This document shows positions 8,290 to 16,923 of a DNA stretch of 64,000 nt, piece by piece. The DNA is taken from NCBI GenBank assembly GCA_027491915.1, contig JAOZGC010000001.1, positions 1-64,000 of the forward strand. The letters run 5' to 3'. Numbering within the stretch: position 1 is the stretch's first letter; each line of letters opens with the position of its first letter. The notes under the pieces are model-generated. The model had not been told where the DNA came from. It saw only the letters and a list, made by a program, of their open reading frames with translations, and ran no database searches. This stretch comes from Thermoproteota archaeon. Its GTDB lineage: Archaea; Korarchaeota; Korarchaeia; Korarchaeales; Korarchaeaceae. The position numbers and the translations under genes were made by a program.

Positions 8290-8982
8290 ATGTCGAACCC
8301 GTCGCCGCGCCCCGGAGACCTGCTCTCAGCCCTCCCCGATCTGATCACCCTGTCAGGACTCGAGGCCGCTTTCCTCTCTATATACATGGCAGCCTCGGGA
8401 GATCCAAGGCTCGCAGCCAGGCTCTTCTTCCTCTCCGCCTTCTTCGACTACCTTGACGGCGTGGCCGCCAGGGCCATTCGGGGGGAGACCCCGAGCGGGG
8501 AGCTGCTCGACAGGTTCGTGGACAGGATATCACAGTGCTTGGCCCCGGCCGTGCTGATGGCGGGCTCTGGGGACCTTCCAGATCTCGTCGCCGCCTCCAG
8601 CCTGGTGATAGTAGGGGCCGTCAGGCTGGCCATGCCGCGGGACAGGAGGCTCTTCAGGGGGGCTCCCCTCTTCGTGCCCGCCCTGATGATAGAGGGGGAG
8701 GCCCTGGCTGGCGGGACGCCGCACTGGGCGTTGATACTGTTGGCCTCGGCCATGGCCGCCCTGCCTATACGGTACCCGAGGTCCCAGGAGTCCTCCCTCG
8801 GGGGGAGGGGGGGGTGGAGGGCCGCGGCGTGGTCTCTGAGGGGTATGGTGCCGGCCGCGATGGTGCTGGCCCCGGAGCGAGTCGCCGCCGCCGCGGGGCC
8901 CGCGCTGGGCTGGGCGGCCTTCGCCTTCCTGCTGACGGGGCCCATACTCGCGTTGAGGTCGGGTCAGAGCGTGTCCATGTAG
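8290..8982 (+). CDS. CDP-alcohol phosphatidyltransferase
   Basis: This integral membrane enzyme transfers a CDP-activated lipid to an alcohol and is likely part of archaeal phospholipid synthesis (archaetidyl-inositol phosphate, -serine or -glycerol type; the acceptor cannot be told). The full catalytic signature is present: Asp56-Gly57, Ala60-Arg61, Gly70, Asp74 and Asp78. About six hydrophobic segments follow. The ATG at 8290 is five bases from the divergent trmJ start; the longer frame to 8245 lies inside trmJ and is less likely. A TTTATGG box 31-41 bp upstream is a possible promoter. The 3' end overlaps the EF-2 gene by 19 bp, tail to tail. Confidence 0.85.
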   Translation: MSNPSPRPGDLLSALPDLITLSGLEAAFLSIYMAASGDPRLAARLFFLSAFFDYLDGVAARAIRGETPSGELLDRFVDRISQCLAPAVLMAGSGDLPDLVAASSLVIVGAVRLAMPRDRRLFRGAPLFVPALMIEGEALAGGTPHWALILLASAMAALPIRYPRSQESSLGGRGGWRAAAWSLRGMVPAAMVLAPERVAAAAGPALGWAAFAFLLTGPILALRSGQSVSM

Positions 8983-11183
8983 TCTTCCGCCCTCGGGATC
9001 TCTTCCTTCATCCCCTTCCTGCGCCTTATCTCCATTATGACATCCGTCATCATGCTCTTGGGGAGGGGTGCCCAGTGGGAAAACTTCGTCTGCCAGAAGG
9101 CCCTCCCCCCGGTGGCGCTGCGCATCTCGTTGCTGAACCCGCCTAACGTCTCCCTCACCGGGACGTAACCCTTGACGACGCTTATCCTACCCCTCTCCTC
9201 TATCCCGGTGACCCTGCCCCTCTTCTGCGAGAGGAGGCTCACCACGTTCCCTATCAGCTCGGGCGGGGTGGTCACCTGGATTTCGTATATGGGCTCCAGG
9301 AGGACCGGGTCGGCGCTCAGCAGGGCCCCGAAGATAGCCCTCCTTATGGCCGGAACCAACTGGGCCGGACCCCTGTGGGCCGGATCTTCGTGTATCATCG
9401 CGTTGACGAGCCTCACTATGACCCCCATGACCGGCTCCCCGGCCAGGGGACCCTCCCCCATGACCCAGTTGAACCCCTGCTTCAGTATCTCCCTGACCTC
9501 GTCCAACCTCTGGACGCCTACAGTCCTATTTATGAACAGATTGTGGTTCTCTTCATCCAACTTCCACACGTTCCTGGCGTCATCCGTCGGCAGACCCCCC
9601 ATCTCCCTCAGGAGCCTCGCCGCCCGTCTGGGATCCATCCTCTCCCTGACCTCGCCGGACCTCAGCAGCTCGAACAACTCGTCGCTCATCCTCTCGGCGG
9701 TTATCCAGATCCTGTTCAGCTTGTTGGGCGACTTCGCCAGGACCGGCTCGGGGGAGGCGCCCCTTATGCTCTCCCTGTAGACCACGGTCGGCTCGCTCAC
9801 CGTGAACCCTATCCCAGCCTTCTTGACCTCATACAGGGATACTTCCAGGTGGAGCTCCCCCGTCCCCTTGAGCAGGATCTCCCCCGTCTCCTGATTGTGG
9901 GTCATTATCAGATTCGGATCCTGGAGGGACAGTTTCCGGAGGGTGTCTATCAGCTTGGGCAGCTCGGCCGGGCTCTTGGCCTCCACGGCCACGGTCACGA
10001 CGGGCTCGGTGACGTATCTTATTGCCTCGAACCCGGACAGGACCCTGTCTTTTATCGACGGGGCCACCAGGGTCTCTCCGGAGCTGGCCGACTCGACCCC
10101 CAGCAGCGCCGCTATGTTCCCGGCCGGTATCTCGGGCATCCTCACCCTGTAGGGTCCCATGTAGAGGGAGGCCTGCTGGACCCTCTGAGTCTTCTTGGCG
10201 TTGAGTAGGTAAATCTCCTGCCCCTCTCTCACCCTGCCGCTGAAAACCCTGCCGGTGACCACTATCCCGGCGTGGGGATCAACCTTGGCGGCGTTCACGC
10301 CGATTATTAGCGGCCCATCGGGGTCGCAGGTTTTGAGGGCCTCTATTATCTCCTCATCGTGCTTGTCCTTCCATATCCTGTCTATCCTGTATGATTGAGC
10401 CTCTATGGGATTGGGAACGTGTCTTACGACCATGTCGAGCACGGACTCGTGCAGCGGGAGGTTGTTCTTCAGGAATTCCCTGTCGTCCCTCGAGTAGGCG
10501 TCGGTTATGTCGGAGAACTTGATCCCCTTCGCCTGGGCTATCCCGGCGGTCATCCCCCATCCGTGGAGGGCCGACCCGAAGGCCACGCTGTCGTTCTCCC
10601 ACCTTACCTTCCAATCCTCCCTGAACTGGGGCTCCGCGTAGGCCTCTATGAGATCGTTGAACTCCGATATTATCCTGGCCAACTTCCTCTGTATCTCCTG
10701 CGGCGAGAGCCTGAGCTCCTTTATCAGCCTGTCCACCTTGTTGATGAAGAGGAGGGGCCTGACCCTCTCCTCCAGGGCCTGCCTGGTGACCGTCTCGGTC
10801 TGGACCATCACCTCCTCCACCGCGTCCACCACCACGAGGGCGCCGTCTATCACCCTGAGGGACCTGGTGACGTGTCCCGTGAAGTCTATGTGCCCCGGCG
10901 TGTCCACCAGGTTTATGGCGAACGGCTTCCCGTCCTTCTCGTAGTAGAGGGACACGTTGGCCGCCTTTATGGTTATCCCCCTGGCCTGCTCTATCTCGTG
11001 GTAGTCGAGCCACCTCATCTCCCCCGCCATCTTACTGCTTATCATACCGGCCGCGGACAGCAGGCTGTCCGACAGGGTCGTCTTCCCGTGGTCCACGTGG
11101 GCGATTATCCCCATATTCTTTATGTTCCGGGGATCGCCCATGAGCCCGGACAGGTGCTCGACCAGCCTCTTGTACCTCTGCAA
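8964..11183 (-). CDS. fusA: Translation elongation factor EF-2
   Basis: aEF-2 is the GTPase that drives ribosomal translocation. The 739-residue protein shows the G-domain motifs AHVDHGKTT, RGITI, DTPGHIDF and NKVDR, followed by domains II-V. In domain IV the DPAHRGPAQ loop keeps His603, the residue converted to diphthamide in most archaea and eukaryotes. The start is TTG at 11183 with GGAGG just upstream; the next ATG would remove the first helix. A TATA box at 11222-11231 gives a leader of about 16 nt. Confidence 0.97.
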   Translation of the reverse strand: MQRYKRLVEHLSGLMGDPRNIKNMGIIAHVDHGKTTLSDSLLSAAGMISSKMAGEMRWLDYHEIEQARGITIKAANVSLYYEKDGKPFAINLVDTPGHIDFTGHVTRSLRVIDGALVVVDAVEEVMVQTETVTRQALEERVRPLLFINKVDRLIKELRLSPQEIQRKLARIISEFNDLIEAYAEPQFREDWKVRWENDSVAFGSALHGWGMTAGIAQAKGIKFSDITDAYSRDDREFLKNNLPLHESVLDMVVRHVPNPIEAQSYRIDRIWKDKHDEEIIEALKTCDPDGPLIIGVNAAKVDPHAGIVVTGRVFSGRVREGQEIYLLNAKKTQRVQQASLYMGPYRVRMPEIPAGNIAALLGVESASSGETLVAPSIKDRVLSGFEAIRYVTEPVVTVAVEAKSPAELPKLIDTLRKLSLQDPNLIMTHNQETGEILLKGTGELHLEVSLYEVKKAGIGFTVSEPTVVYRESIRGASPEPVLAKSPNKLNRIWITAERMSDELFELLRSGEVRERMDPRRAARLLREMGGLPTDDARNVWKLDEENHNLFINRTVGVQRLDEVREILKQGFNWVMGEGPLAGEPVMGVIVRLVNAMIHEDPAHRGPAQLVPAIRRAIFGALLSADPVLLEPIYEIQVTTPPELIGNVVSLLSQKRGRVTGIEERGRISVVKGYVPVRETLGGFSNEMRSATGGRAFWQTKFSHWAPLPKSMMTDVIMEIRRRKGMKEEIPRAEDYMDTL

Positions 11184-11221
11184 GTTGCCTCCACCCTTTC
11201 TCCGGGCCGGCTCCCTGAACC

Positions 11222-11231
11222 GGTTTAAAAA
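11222..11231 (-). promoter_or_regulatory. TATA box for EF-2
   Basis: The minus strand reads CTTTTTAAAC, about 43 bp before the TTG start of EF-2, leaving a short leader that holds a GGAGG site. A separate box for the divergent ATPase gene lies 25 bp further right. Confidence 0.6.
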
Positions 11232-11251
11232 GGATTCCGGCCTCCCGACCT

Positions 11252-11259
11252 TAAATAGG
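11252..11259 (+). promoter_or_regulatory. TATA box for the Orc-like ATPase gene
   Basis: The sequence TTAAATAG lies 20-27 bp before the GTG at 11279, the distance expected for a leaderless archaeal transcript. Confidence 0.6.
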
Positions 11260-11278
11260 GATCCCGCCGGGGGACCCG

Positions 11279-12565
11279 GTGGCGAGCTTGAGCAGACTGC
11301 CGGGGGTCGGCGGGACCCTTGAGCTGCTGCTTGGTCTGAGGAGGAACCCCTTTGTGGAGTCGTCTCTCCTGGGGATGGAGTCCCCCCTGTCCCTCCTAGT
11401 CGAGACGGAGATAGACCCCCCCCTCTACTCCTACGTCGAGGACGCCCTCTCTGGGATGGGGTCCGCCTTCGTCGCCATAACGGGTCCTCCCGGATCCGGT
11501 AGATCCTTCCGACTGGCCTGCATAGCCCAGAGATGCGGGGAGGAGGGCGCCAGACACATACTGTACGAGGTTAATCCCCTGGAGGGACCAGACGCGATAG
11601 ACGACCTGCTGAATCTGGCTTACCTGGAGAGCAGGAGCGTGAAGAAGAAGCTCAGGAAGCTGATACTCGGGGAGAGCGACCTCTCGGAGGAGGAGCTTGA
11701 GAGGCTCAGGACATCCCCGGCCGAGGCGGGAGAGGCGCTGGTGGACTTCCTGTCCAGCGTCAAACCGGTCGCGCTCCTCCTGGACGACGTCCAGAACGCC
11801 CTGATGGAGGGCGGGAGGTGGTCCTTCTTCTTCTTCGAGATGATAAGGGAGCTGGTCTCCCTGATGGGGGACGGAATGTTCGTGGCTATGACGACGAGCG
11901 ACGAGGCCTTCTCCTACCTGGAGAGGAAGCACCCGGCCCTGGTCTCCAGGCTGCACGAGAGGATATCTCTGGGTCCCCTGTCCGACGACCTGGCCATCCA
12001 GCTGGTGTCCAAGAGGCTCGAGTCGGCCAGGTCGAGGGAGCCGGAGTGGCCCCTGGACCCGGTCGAGGAGGAGGCCGTCAGGGCCGCGAACGCCGCGGCC
12101 CAGGGCAATCCCAAGAGGCTGCTGGAGATACTGGCGAAGGCCGTGGACGCCGCGGCCATACTGGGCCGCACGAGGATAACCGAGGAGATCATAGATCAGG
12201 TGGTGTCCGCCGACGCCCCCCTGCTCAGACTCCTGGAGAGGGTCCCGCCAAGGCTGAGGAGGGACGTCTGGGCGCTGGTCAAGAAGTTCGACGGGGGTCC
12301 GGTGGAGATAAGGAGGGTGGCCACCGAGGTGGAGATCCCGACCTCTCTGGAGTACCCCCGCCTGGAGTCCCTGGTGGCCATGGGGGTGTTGGCCAAGGAC
12401 AAATCGGGCAGGTACTACGTCCCGAGGAGGGTGCTGGAGGCCCCCCCTGATGCGACCGGGGAGGGAAGGGAAGAAGAGAGGCTGGAGAGGAGAATTGGCC
12501 CGCCGGGCGGACGGAAGGTGTCAAAATCCTTCCTCAGGCTACTCAGGAAGAGGAGGGGGGTCTGA
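11279..12565 (+). CDS. Orc1/Cdc6-like AAA+ ATPase with altered P-loop
   Basis: The protein (428 residues) has an AAA+ domain followed by a likely winged helix (about 325-385) and a basic tail, the layout of Orc1/Cdc6-like or ExeA-like DNA-associated ATPases. The P-loop reads GPPGSGRS (69-76), with Arg75 where Lys is nearly invariant, and Walker B reads LLLDDVQ (166-172), lacking the usual Glu. Sensor 1 (MTTSDEA) and the sensor 2 motif GNPKRLLEI are present. It may therefore bind nucleotide weakly or not hydrolyse it. It starts with GTG at 11279 behind a TATA box. Function as an initiator is not shown; no origin repeats were seen nearby. Confidence 0.65.
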   Translation: MASLSRLPGVGGTLELLLGLRRNPFVESSLLGMESPLSLLVETEIDPPLYSYVEDALSGMGSAFVAITGPPGSGRSFRLACIAQRCGEEGARHILYEVNPLEGPDAIDDLLNLAYLESRSVKKKLRKLILGESDLSEEELERLRTSPAEAGEALVDFLSSVKPVALLLDDVQNALMEGGRWSFFFFEMIRELVSLMGDGMFVAMTTSDEAFSYLERKHPALVSRLHERISLGPLSDDLAIQLVSKRLESARSREPEWPLDPVEEEAVRAANAAAQGNPKRLLEILAKAVDAAAILGRTRITEEIIDQVVSADAPLLRLLERVPPRLRRDVWALVKKFDGGPVEIRRVATEVEIPTSLEYPRLESLVAMGVLAKDKSGRYYVPRRVLEAPPDATGEGREEERLERRIGPPGGRKVSKSFLRLLRKRRGV

Positions 12566-12641
12566 GGGGAGATCTCCCCGGCCCCCGGGTTCTGGCTGGA
12601 AATCTTTTAACTAAGACGCCGGCGCCCCCCCCGGTGATTCC

Positions 12642-13358
12642 ATGAAGCCCGGAGCCGACCTGATCCGGCGCGCCCTGAGGGAGGGCAGGAAGGTCCTCCT
12701 CGAGCCGGAGGCGAAGGAGTTGGTGAGCCTCTACGGAATTGACGTTACCCGGGTGGCGGTGGCCCGGAGCGAGGACGAGGCGGTTCGACTCGCCGGGGAG
12801 ATCGGGTACCCCGTGGTGCTGAAGATCGTGTCGCCCGACGTCTTACACAAAAGCGACGTGGGCGGGGTCGCGGTCGGTTTGGAGTGTGAGGACGAGGTCA
12901 GGGAGGCGTACCGCCGGATACTGTCCAACGTGAGGTCCAGGGTTCCGTCCGCCAGGGTGGAGGGGATCCTCGTTCAGGAGTTCGCCCCGAAGGGGGTAGA
13001 GGTGATAATCGGATTGATGAGAGATCCGCAGTTCGGGCCGACCGTCATGTTCGGCCTAGGCGGGATCTTCGTCGAGATATTCAAGGACGTCTCCTTCCGG
13101 ATAGCCCCGCTGCGGGATCTGGACGCGGAGGAGATGATGAGGGAGATAAGATCCTTCCCCCTGCTGACGGGTTACAGGGGGGCTGAGCCCGTCGACCTGG
13201 AGGCCCTGAAGTCCGCCCTGATCAGGGTGGGGCAGGTGGGACTAGATCACCCGGAGGTATCCGAGATGGACCTGAACCCCGTCATGGCCTATCCGAAGGG
13301 ATTAAAGGTGGTGGACGCCAGGGTGATACTAAGCCCGTCCGGGGGTGAGGCGAGGTGA
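12642..13358 (+). CDS. acdB: ADP-forming acyl-CoA synthetase beta subunit (ATP-grasp)
   Basis: This is the ATP-grasp subunit of ADP-forming acetyl/acyl-CoA synthetases, which make ATP from acyl-CoA at the end of peptide or sugar fermentation. The 238-residue protein has the swivelling entry region (YPVVLKIVSPDVLHKSDVGGV), the QEFAPKGVEVIIGLMRDPQFGP stretch across about 126-147, and the EMDLNPV metal-binding motif near the C-terminus. Length matches the separate beta subunit. No alpha subunit is nearby. A TATA-like TCTTTTAACTA lies 30-40 bp before the ATG. It pairs in fermentation logic with IorAB at 42014-44510. Confidence 0.88.
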   Translation: MKPGADLIRRALREGRKVLLEPEAKELVSLYGIDVTRVAVARSEDEAVRLAGEIGYPVVLKIVSPDVLHKSDVGGVAVGLECEDEVREAYRRILSNVRSRVPSARVEGILVQEFAPKGVEVIIGLMRDPQFGPTVMFGLGGIFVEIFKDVSFRIAPLRDLDAEEMMREIRSFPLLTGYRGAEPVDLEALKSALIRVGQVGLDHPEVSEMDLNPVMAYPKGLKVVDARVILSPSGGEAR

Positions 13359-13561
13359 GAAGGATCTCGGAGCTCTACGACGTTCCCGTCTACAACCTCG
13401 ACGGCTTCTACATAGGAGACGTCGATGACCTGATATTCGACGACTCGGACGGCAGGCTCGCGGCCATCGTTGTGAGGCTGGACGAGAAGGGCAGGGAGAG
13501 GAGGACCATACCCTACTCCAGCGTCAAGGCCTGCGGGGACATATACCTGGTCGCGGTCTGA
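13355..13561 (+). CDS. PRC-barrel domain protein
   Basis: This 68-residue protein is a single PRC-barrel, a small beta fold found in proteins for RNA metabolism and cytoskeleton function in archaea (CdvA also carries one). Typical segments are VYNLDGFYIGDVDDLIF and the final strand IPYSSVKACGDIYLV. The GTG start overlaps the acdB stop as GTGA, so it is translated with acdB. The function is unknown. Confidence 0.8.
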   Translation: MRRISELYDVPVYNLDGFYIGDVDDLIFDDSDGRLAAIVVRLDEKGRERRTIPYSSVKACGDIYLVAV

Positions 13562-13670
13562 CGGGATCCGTGGGGAAGCTTTTTTAATTGAGACCCGAGT
13601 GCCCCCACGGCCCGGCGGGGGCCGGCACCTGGGCGCTCGTCCGGACGACAGGATTCAAGGAGGAAGTTCC

Positions 13671-14600
13671 ATGGAAGCGGCCGAGGAGACCGTTGATGTC
13701 CTCAGGCAGAGATTGCACGATCTCAGGTCGAGGTTGAGATCCATAAGGGACGAGAGGGCCGGCATCATTGAGGAGCTCAAGTCCCTAAGGCAGAAGCGCA
13801 GGGAGATGATAGACAGGGTCAGGTCAATGAGGGAAGAGGCCAGGGAGCTGATAGAGAGGCGCAGGGAGATTTGGAGGGAGATAGACGAGATAAAGAGGCA
13901 GAAGGAGGAAGCCCTCAGTAACTACAGGAAGGCCAGGGAGACGGCCGAGGAGTGGAAGAGAAAGTACGACGACGTCGTCTCGGAGGTGGGGGTGCCGGAG
14001 AGGGTTCTCAGGAGGAGAATTGCCGCGCTCGAGCGAAGGATAGAGACCCAATCGCTGTCCATAGACGTCGAGAGAGAGCTCGTCATGAGGATAGGACACC
14101 TGGAGGCCCAGCTCCAATCCCTCGTGGCAGCCAAGGAGTTCAGGCGGAAGTACATAGAGGCGATGGCGGAGGCCGAGAGGTGGAGGTTCTTCGTCAGAGA
14201 TGCTAACGAGAGGATAAAGGAGAGGAGATCTCAGCTGAGAGAGCTCAGCGGCCAGATCTCTTCCATAATGAAAGAGTTGGACTCCACAAGGGCCGAGATA
14301 GATAAGCTGACCGAGGAGATTGCGGAGAAGAACAAAAAAGTTGATGAAATGAAGGCAGAGATGGATGTAATATTTAAACAAATTCAGGAAGTGAGGCAAA
14401 AGATGAAGGAAATTTACTCCGTAGAGACCGAGACCGTCAGGGAGGCCGAGGAGCGGATAAGGAAGAGGCTGGCCGAGGAGGCCCGCGAGAAGTACCGCGC
14501 CGGGGAGAAGCTGTCGTTCGAGGAGCTCAAGGCCCTGATGGAGACGGGGGGTCTGGGCGCGGCGGAGGGATCGGCGGAGTCTTCTCGGTCCGAGGCTTGA
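13671..14600 (+). CDS. Archaeal coiled-coil protein (COG1340-like)
   Basis: The 309-residue protein is almost wholly coiled coil: long runs of Glu, Arg, Lys and heptad-spaced Leu/Ile from residue 1 to about 270, with a short break near the VGVPERVL segment (about 101-108). The C-terminus (EKYRAGEKLSFEELKALME) is the short conserved tail seen in the archaeal COG1340 family, whose function is not settled. The ATG at 13671 is set by AAGGAGGA upstream; a TATA-like CTTTTTTAATTG lies at 13579-13590. Local AT content is higher around 14325-14410, the only such patch in the gene. Confidence 0.75.
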   Translation: MEAAEETVDVLRQRLHDLRSRLRSIRDERAGIIEELKSLRQKRREMIDRVRSMREEARELIERRREIWREIDEIKRQKEEALSNYRKARETAEEWKRKYDDVVSEVGVPERVLRRRIAALERRIETQSLSIDVERELVMRIGHLEAQLQSLVAAKEFRRKYIEAMAEAERWRFFVRDANERIKERRSQLRELSGQISSIMKELDSTRAEIDKLTEEIAEKNKKVDEMKAEMDVIFKQIQEVRQKMKEIYSVETETVREAEERIRKRLAEEAREKYRAGEKLSFEELKALMETGGLGAAEGSAESSRSEA

Positions 14601-14661
14601 CCTCTCCCCGCAATCCCCCCATTTTATTACCTTGGACCTCCACGTCCGAGTGGGAGGTTCC

Positions 14662-15804
14662 ATGGCCTCCGCGCAGGGGACCCAACCCCGACAGCCGAGG
14701 AGATTCTTGGTGCTCTGCGTAGACAGGGACGACGATCTCGGCTTCAAGACGGGGATAAGGGGTCCGGTCCTCGGGAAGGAGGCCAACATCCAGGCCGCCA
14801 TGAGGCTAGCGCTGGCCGATCCCGCTGAGGCGGACGCCAACGCCATATTCTACGCAGTCAAGGTTATGGAGGAGATCAAGGAAGAGATACCCGGGGTCGA
14901 GGTCGAGGTGGCAACCATAACCGGAGACCACAAGAGCGACTTGCTGGCGGGGACGGAGGTCATGAGGCAGCTGGAGCAGGTCGTCGGGGACTTCAAGCCG
15001 GATCACATAGTGCTGGTGTCGGACGGCGCTGACGACGAGAGGATACTCCCCATCCTGACCGGATTCGTCAGGAACGTTAGCGCCAGGAGGATCGTGGTTC
15101 AACAGCACCCCGAGCTCGAGGATACCTACTTCCTCCTCAAGAGATACATAGCCAAACTGCTGGAGAGCCCCAGTGCCAGGGTCTACGCCCTCGGGATCCC
15201 CGGATCCCTGATACTCCTGTCGGCGGTGCTCTCCCTGCTGAGGCTGGAGCGTTACCTCGCCGTCGGAATTGCCTCCGTCTTGGGGATCTTCCTGATGGAG
15301 AAGGGATTCTCCCTGAGGGCCAAGATATCCTCGCTCGTATCCTACTTCGGTAGGTCGGTGGGCGTCCTGTCCTTCCTCCTCGGACTGGGGGGGCTGGGCC
15401 TGGCGACCCTCCAGGTCTACCAGGTCGCCGTGTCCGAGTCAGCCGTCAAGCCAGCCATGCTGGTCGTGGCCGAGGCGCTCCGGGCCGGGAGCCTATACGT
15501 CTTCGTCTCCCTGGAGGTGATGTTCTTGGGGGCCGCCGCGGAGGCCTACATATCGCGCAAGAGCGACTACAGGGAGAGGCTGATCGGCGTGAGCACGGTC
15601 TTCTCCGGGTGGCTGGCCGTCCACTTCGTGGCCCTCTACCTCGAGGGCAGCGTCGGCCTGGTGACCTTGGTGCTGGGCCTGGCGGCCGCCTTCGCGTTCG
15701 CCGCCTCCTCCCTGATCTTCTTCCTCAGGCTCAGGTCGACCCGTACCGGATCGACCCCCGGCGGGGAGGCCCAGCCGACGGTGGCGATTCCCCTCACTTC
15801 CTGA
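14662..15804 (+). CDS. DUF373 family membrane protein
   Basis: The 380-residue protein has a soluble N-terminal alpha/beta domain (about 14-160: RFLVLCVDRDDDLG, then HIVLVSDGADDE) and about six membrane helices after residue 165, the layout of the archaeal DUF373 family (function unknown). The ATG at 14662 follows GTGGGAGG; a TATA-like ATTTTATTA lies at about 14620. The last 11 bp overlap the convergent NYN gene. Confidence 0.85.
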   Translation: MASAQGTQPRQPRRFLVLCVDRDDDLGFKTGIRGPVLGKEANIQAAMRLALADPAEADANAIFYAVKVMEEIKEEIPGVEVEVATITGDHKSDLLAGTEVMRQLEQVVGDFKPDHIVLVSDGADDERILPILTGFVRNVSARRIVVQQHPELEDTYFLLKRYIAKLLESPSARVYALGIPGSLILLSAVLSLLRLERYLAVGIASVLGIFLMEKGFSLRAKISSLVSYFGRSVGVLSFLLGLGGLGLATLQVYQVAVSESAVKPAMLVVAEALRAGSLYVFVSLEVMFLGAAAEAYISRKSDYRERLIGVSTVFSGWLAVHFVALYLEGSVGLVTLVLGLAAAFAFAASSLIFFLRLRSTRTGSTPGGEAQPTVAIPLTS

Positions 15805-16291
15805 CCGCCTGGGCGGACTCGGTCGGGAGCACCAGGTAGGAGTCGGCCGCCTTCTTCAGGGCAACGCTAAACCCGGGCTCCGCGCCGACCACTATCACCT
15901 CCTTACCCGCCTCCTTGGCCTTGTAGACGAGGGACACGTAGGCGGCGCTCCTGGTGACCAGCGCGATCGCGTCGATCTTCTTGTCCCCTATGGCCTCCAT
16001 CGCCGCTATGGAGAAGTCGACCTCCACCTTGCCCGGCGATATGACCGTCTTGTAACCGGCGTTGACCACCGCCTCCACCAGCTTCTCGGGAGCCTTCTTG
16101 TCCAGGACCACCACCTTTATCCGACACGAACCGAACCTCTGCAATCTCTCCGATATCTCCTCAAGATCGACCCCGACGTCCCTCCTGAGCATGTTCGGAC
16201 CGTCAACTACGACGGCGATCTTCTTGCCTCCTCCCCTCCTCCTGCCGACCCTCCTGAGGACTCTCAGGGGGCCGCCTCCGGATTCGCTCAT
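15794..16291 (-). CDS. NYN/PIN-like domain protein
   Basis: The 165-residue protein has the NYN fold related to PIN nucleases: KIAVVVDGPNM with the first acidic residue, VEVDFSIAAMEAI, AIALVTRSAAYVSL and IVVGAEPGFS. Archaeal members of this family are conserved but not well characterised; an RNA-cleaving or RNA-binding role is inferred. The N-terminal 24 residues are basic and Gly/Arg rich. The ATG at 16291 lies about 25 bp from an AATATATT box shared with the TFS gene. Confidence 0.8.
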   Translation of the reverse strand: MSESGGGPLRVLRRVGRRRGGGKKIAVVVDGPNMLRRDVGVDLEEISERLQRFGSCRIKVVVLDKKAPEKLVEAVVNAGYKTVISPGKVEVDFSIAAMEAIGDKKIDAIALVTRSAAYVSLVYKAKEAGKEVIVVGAEPGFSVALKKAADSYLVLPTESAQAVRK

Positions 16292-16311
16292 CCCTACGCC
16301 GGAAGGGCTCC

Positions 16312-16319
16312 AATATATT
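16312..16319. promoter_or_regulatory. Palindromic TATA box shared by NYN and TFS genes
   Basis: AATATATT is a perfect palindrome centred about 25 bp before the NYN start (16291, minus) and about 35 bp before the TTG of the TFS gene (16351, plus). No other AT-rich element lies in this divergent gap. Confidence 0.6.
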
Positions 16320-16350
16320 AAGCGGTTCGGGGAAAAGCAAAAATAGCGGG

Positions 16351-16701
16351 TTGGCCGCCGACGGTTGGATGCTCTGTCCGGAGTGCGGCTCCCTGATGAG
16401 GCCGACCAAGAAGGGCGGGAAGATCGTCTTCGTCTGCCCGAACTGCGGGCATGAGGCGAGGCCGGGAGCCGGGGCCGGATTCAGCGTCACCTCAAAGGTC
16501 GTGTCTGACCCGGCGGAGAAGCCCGTGATAATAGACAACCCGGACGAGCTGATATCGCTGCCTAAGGTAAAGGTGATATGTCCCAACTGCGGCAACACGG
16601 AGGCCTGGCTCAGGATAGAGCAGACCAGGTCCGCCGACGAGCCGCCAACCAGGATATACACCTGCGTGAAGTGCAAGTACACCTGGAGGGAATACAGCTG
16701 A
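16351..16701 (+). CDS. tfs: Transcription factor S (TFIIS/RpoM-like cleavage factor)
   Basis: TFS rescues backtracked RNA polymerase by stimulating transcript cleavage. The protein has an N-terminal zinc ribbon (CPECG ... CPNCG) and a C-terminal TFIIS-type ribbon (CPNCG ... CVKCKYTW) with the catalytic RSADEPPT hairpin, so it should be active in cleavage. The frame opens at TTG 16351 (116 residues); the ATG at 16369 gives MLCPECG, closer to the usual N-terminus, and I cannot decide between them because neither has a clear ribosome binding site. Confidence 0.95.
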   Translation: MAADGWMLCPECGSLMRPTKKGGKIVFVCPNCGHEARPGAGAGFSVTSKVVSDPAEKPVIIDNPDELISLPKVKVICPNCGNTEAWLRIEQTRSADEPPTRIYTCVKCKYTWREYS

Positions 16702-16923
16702 GCCGGACAGACTGAGCTAGTCGTCCCGAGGCGACTCGTACCAAGAATTGGCCGCTCTCCGGTCGGACGTCTGGCCCAACCTCTCCCTCTCAGCCCAGCG
16801 CCTATCCATCCGCCCGCCTCGGGCTGGACCGAAACCGGATTTAGAACCCGCCACGGGGACCCCGGGAGACGCGTGGTGGATCGCGGCGCGATCCATTTTT
16901 GGCCTTCCCAGGTCGGAGGCTCT

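Noticed and set aside
8286-8387. N-terminal extension of trmJ to the ATG at 8387
   Set aside because: The extra residues are antisense to the conserved N-terminus of the CDP-alcohol enzyme and precede the normal first strand of TrmJ.
9377-9379. Possible loss of the EF-2 diphthamide site, as reported for some Korarchaeota-type lineages without dph genes
   Set aside because: His603 is present in DPAHRGPAQ, so the modification site is kept. Whether dph genes exist cannot be seen here.
16702-16923. 222-bp gap between tfs and the NSUN gene as a possible tRNA or C/D RNA locus
   Set aside because: I found no T-arm motif, no paired C and D boxes and no strong hairpin. It holds the promoter region of the methylase and nothing else I can support.
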